DNA from: Acidobacteriota bacterium
GTDB taxonomy: Bacteria > Acidobacteriota > Terriglobia > Terriglobales > Acidobacteriaceae
Reading direction: 5' to 3'
NCBI GenBank assembly: GCA_021798655.1
Contig: JAJZFE010000248.1
Location: 1 to 7,328 of the forward strand
Length of the DNA: 7,328 nt
Made by a program: the position numbers and the translations under genes. This document shows, piece by piece, positions 5,642 to 7,328 of the stretch. Within the stretch, counting starts at the first letter, position 1. Every line of letters begins with the position of its first letter. The notes under the pieces were generated by a model. It did not search any database. It was not told where the DNA came from and worked only from the letters and a program-made list of their open reading frames with translations.

Positions 5642-5647
5642 AAGGAG
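5642..5647 (+). promoter_or_regulatory. Shine-Dalgarno that sets the NUP gene start
   Basis: AAGGAG lies 8 nt before the ATG at 5656. The same frame is open upstream to 5593, but only this ATG has a ribosome-binding site and is followed directly by a signal peptide. Confidence 0.8.
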
Positions 5648-5655
5648 CCCAGCCT

Positions 5656-6759
5656 ATGCGCGCCCGCACTCTACGTGTCTCTGCAGTGTCCTCTGCGTTC
5701 TGCCTGCGAATCGTCTGCCTGCTTGCGGTTGTCTGCGGACTGGGAGCCTCGGCGCAGGGGCCGAAGCCGTGGCCGGTACGCGCGGTGGTCGTCGTCACCT
5801 TTGAGGTGGGCAACGATACGGGCGACATTCCCGGCGAGTATCAGTTCTGGGTGGAGCGCGAGCATCTTGACGAGGTCGTGGACTTTCCGGGCGGGGCCCA
5901 GTTGCCGCCGGGGCAGCACGCCCTGCGTACGAACAAGGAGCACACGATTCTGGGAATGCTCTCCGGCACCACGCTGACCAATGCGACGGCGAGCATGATG
6001 GCGCTCGGCCTGGACCCGCGCTTCGACCTGACGCACGCGTATGTGCTCATCAACGGGATTGCGGGCGTGGACCCGAATGTGGCGAGCATCGGGTCGGCGG
6101 CGTGGGCGCAGTACGTGGTGGGTGATGTGGTGCGGATGATCGATCCGCGCGAGGCCCCGAAGGCGTGGCCGTATGGACTGTTTCCGACCGGGTCGCTGGG
6201 GCCGAACCCGACGACGACCGACGCGCCGACGTGGCATCGGTCCAACCTGTTTACGCTGAACCCGAAGCTGGTGGGCTGGGCGTATGCGCAGACCAAGGAC
6301 CTGACGCTGATGGACGATGCGAAGGTGGCAGAGTTTCGCGCAACGTTTACGGGCTATCCGAACGCGCAGCGACCGCCGTTTGTGCTGATCGGAGATACGT
6401 TTGCGAGCGACTACTACTGGCACGGCGCGATCATGAACACGTTCGCCGAAGACTGGGTGCGGCTGTGGACCGGCGGCAAGGGCACGTTCGCGATGACGGA
6501 GATGGAAGACTCCGGGTTTATGACCGCGGTGGAGCGGCTGAACGCGATGCACCGCGTGGACCGCGACCGCGTGATGGTGCTGCGGACGGGCAGCAACTAC
6601 TCCATGCAGCGGCCTGGACATGAGCCGGTGGAGAGCCTGACGGCGCCGTACATCGGTAGCAGGGTGTCGCTGGAAGCGGCGTATCTGTGCGGCTCGACGG
6701 TGCTGCACAAGCTGGTGAACGACTGGCCAAACACGCGCGAGCACATTCCAGGCAACTGA
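5656..6759 (+). CDS. Secreted purine nucleoside permease (NUP) family protein, probably a PNP-fold nucleosidase/phosphorylase-like enzyme
   Basis: The protein has 367 residues. A signal peptide is clear: a basic n-region (RARTLR), a hydrophobic core (about 14-30) and a cleavage site ASA|Q at 33/34, with a soluble periplasmic or extracellular remainder. The overall pattern matches the NUP family named after a Candida purine nucleoside transporter. The mature part shows no run of membrane helices, so a permease role is unlikely from sequence alone. Motifs resemble purine nucleoside phosphorylases: NGIAGVDP (133-140), VGDVV (155-159), IGDTFASDYYWHG (245-257, compare GNLFSADLFY of E. coli DeoD), and TEMEDSG (281-287, compare VEMEAAG in DeoD). 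RTGSNYSMQRPG (310-321) would be the family-specific end of the site. I infer binding or cleavage of nucleosides outside the cytoplasm, perhaps for purine scavenging. The start is set by AAGGAG at 8 nt. The gene is divergent from the DUF pair and separates it from scpB. Confidence 0.85.
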   Translation: MRARTLRVSAVSSAFCLRIVCLLAVVCGLGASAQGPKPWPVRAVVVVTFEVGNDTGDIPGEYQFWVEREHLDEVVDFPGGAQLPPGQHALRTNKEHTILGMLSGTTLTNATASMMALGLDPRFDLTHAYVLINGIAGVDPNVASIGSAAWAQYVVGDVVRMIDPREAPKAWPYGLFPTGSLGPNPTTTDAPTWHRSNLFTLNPKLVGWAYAQTKDLTLMDDAKVAEFRATFTGYPNAQRPPFVLIGDTFASDYYWHGAIMNTFAEDWVRLWTGGKGTFAMTEMEDSGFMTAVERLNAMHRVDRDRVMVLRTGSNYSMQRPGHEPVESLTAPYIGSRVSLEAAYLCGSTVLHKLVNDWPNTREHIPGN

Positions 6760-6798
6760 GCCTCGCTTCGGGTTTCCCCCACGTTTTCAACATGACCT

Positions 6799-6817
6799 CC
6801 ACGTAACCCACACGTGG
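6799..6817. repeat. Inverted repeat CCACGT/ACGTGG in the NUP-scpB gap
   Basis: CCACGT (6799-6804) and ACGTGG (6812-6817) flank a 7-nt spacer, 39 nt after the NUP stop. It could be a weak terminator or a binding site for a dimeric regulator. No T-run follows. Confidence 0.35.
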
Positions 6818-6829
6818 ACCCCATGCGAG

Positions 6830-6862
6830 AGGTGCGGCGTTGATACACTCAACGCTGCACCT
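6830..6862 (+). promoter_or_regulatory. 14-bp dyad upstream of scpB with TACAC loop
   Basis: AGGTGCGGCGTTGA (6830-6843) and TCAACGCTGCACCT (6849-6862) are inverted repeats with one mismatch, which becomes a G-U pair in RNA. They are separated by the five bases TACAC. The dyad ends 22 nt before the scpB ATG. Two readings are possible. As RNA it is a strong stem-loop and could terminate or insulate NUP transcription; a mixed TTCGTATTG tail follows. As DNA its centre overlaps TACACT (6844-6849), a plausible -10 for scpB, so it could be an operator. Confidence 0.6.
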
Positions 6863-6884
6863 TCGTATTGCTGCTGCCTACCGT

Positions 6885-7328
6885 ATGAGCCTTAAAGCAA
6901 AAATTGAAGCCGTTATCTACGCATCGGAAGAGCCGGTTACGCTGGCGCAGCTGATCAGCCTGCTCGGGGAAGAGGGCCAGGCAGAGCTGGACGCGCTGGC
7001 GTCGAACCAGCTGTCGCTTGGCACGGAAGAGGACTCCGCTGAGCAGAACGCGGCGGAGGCCGGGGCCGAGGACGCCGACGGGCTGCCTGCCGAAGTTCCG
7101 GAGACGGCAGAAGCTGCGGCTGCGGATGTGGCTGCTGATCCAGATACGATTGCGGCGGCTGAGGCGGCTGCGCCCGATGCGAAGGCGCTGGCGGCGGCCG
7201 AGAAGCTGCGGGCACGCAAGCTGCGCGAGCACTTCCGGCTGCTGCTGGACGAGATCATCGCGGGCTATGCGAACGAAGATCGCGGGCTGGAAGTGCGCGA
7301 GGTGGCGAACGGGTTTCGGCTGGCGACC
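6885..7328 (+). CDS. scpB: Segregation and condensation protein B, 5' part, with Ala/Glu-rich insertion
   Basis: From ATG 6885 the frame is open for 148 codons to the window edge, so the 3' end is missing. The N-terminus MSLKAKIEAVIYASEEPVTLAQLISLLGE (the first 29 residues) is the first part of the ScpB winged helix. The fold resumes at about 110-148 with KLREHFRLLLDEIIAGYANE and GLEVREVANGFRLAT, the ScpB strand-turn signature. Between them (about 33-108) is a low-complexity Ala/Glu/Asp-rich segment that compact ScpB proteins lack. ScpB dimers bind ScpA and stabilise the SMC-ScpAB condensin on DNA. No Shine-Dalgarno precedes the ATG; the start is chosen by homology of the first residues. It is separated from its partner gene scpA by about 1.9 kb and has a strong dyad immediately upstream. 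Confidence 0.92.
   Translation, partial: MSLKAKIEAVIYASEEPVTLAQLISLLGEEGQAELDALASNQLSLGTEEDSAEQNAAEAGAEDADGLPAEVPETAEAAAADVAADPDTIAAAEAAAPDAKALAAAEKLRARKLREHFRLLLDEIIAGYANEDRGLEVREVANGFRLAT

Noticed and set aside
5671..6744. Long minus-strand open frame of 357 residues opposite the NUP gene
   Set aside because: Arg/His/Val-rich antisense shadow with no domain; the sense strand has a signal peptide, a ribosome site and family motifs.
6849..7258. Minus-strand Ser/Ala-rich open frames opposite scpB
   Set aside because: They are reverse translations of the Ala/Glu-rich scpB insertion; the plus frame has both halves of the ScpB winged helix.

Overview
The window looks like a chromosomal segment of an acidobacterium, most likely of the Terriglobia (Terriglobus/Granulicella/Edaphobacter type). 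This rests on high GC, a Tat-exported ferritin-like lipoprotein, and the order M50-type membrane protein, trpS, scpA ... scpB, which is a familiar acidobacterial arrangement. The taxonomic call is inference from gene content and protein style, not from a marker gene.

Layout. (1) Positions 2-166: the C-terminal tail of an unrecognised basic protein. (2) 167-550: a gene-poor stretch with several small inverted repeats. (3) 551-1567: a Tat lipoprotein with a ferritin-like four-helix fold, closed by a perfect 17-bp hairpin. (4) 1664-2365: a site-2-protease (M50) family membrane protein whose zinc motif is degenerate (HDCAQ instead of HExxH). (5) 2431-4047: tryptophanyl-tRNA synthetase with a four-cysteine cluster motif and an unexplained C-terminal extension of about 178 residues. 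(6) 4034-4978: scpA, overlapping the end of trpS by 14 nt. (7) Minus strand, 5561 down to 4994: an overlapping DUF4160/DUF2442 pair, toxin-antitoxin-like in layout. (8) 5656-6759: a secreted 'purine nucleoside permease' (NUP) family protein that reads like a purine nucleoside phosphorylase-fold enzyme. (9) 6885 to the right edge: the 5' part of scpB, with a long Ala/Glu-rich insertion.

How the genes fit together. The M50 gene, trpS, scpA and scpB form a housekeeping backbone (translation plus the SMC-ScpAB condensin that compacts and segregates chromosomes). ScpA and ScpB are partners in one complex and are usually encoded side by side. Here a cassette of about 1.9 kb containing the DUF pair and the NUP gene separates them, so scpB probably has its own expression signals. 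A strong dyad sits just upstream of it. The backbone genes M50, trpS and scpB lack visible Shine-Dalgarno sequences, whereas the ferritin-like, NUP and DUF2442 genes have clear ones.

Most noteworthy: the degenerate M50 zinc site, the TrpRS C-terminal extension in DNA of lower GC, the TrpRS [4Fe-4S]-type cysteine spacing, the scpA/scpB split, the lost canonical start codon of the DUF4160 gene, and the scpB-proximal dyad. No CRISPR array, rRNA, tRNA, transposase or phage gene was seen.
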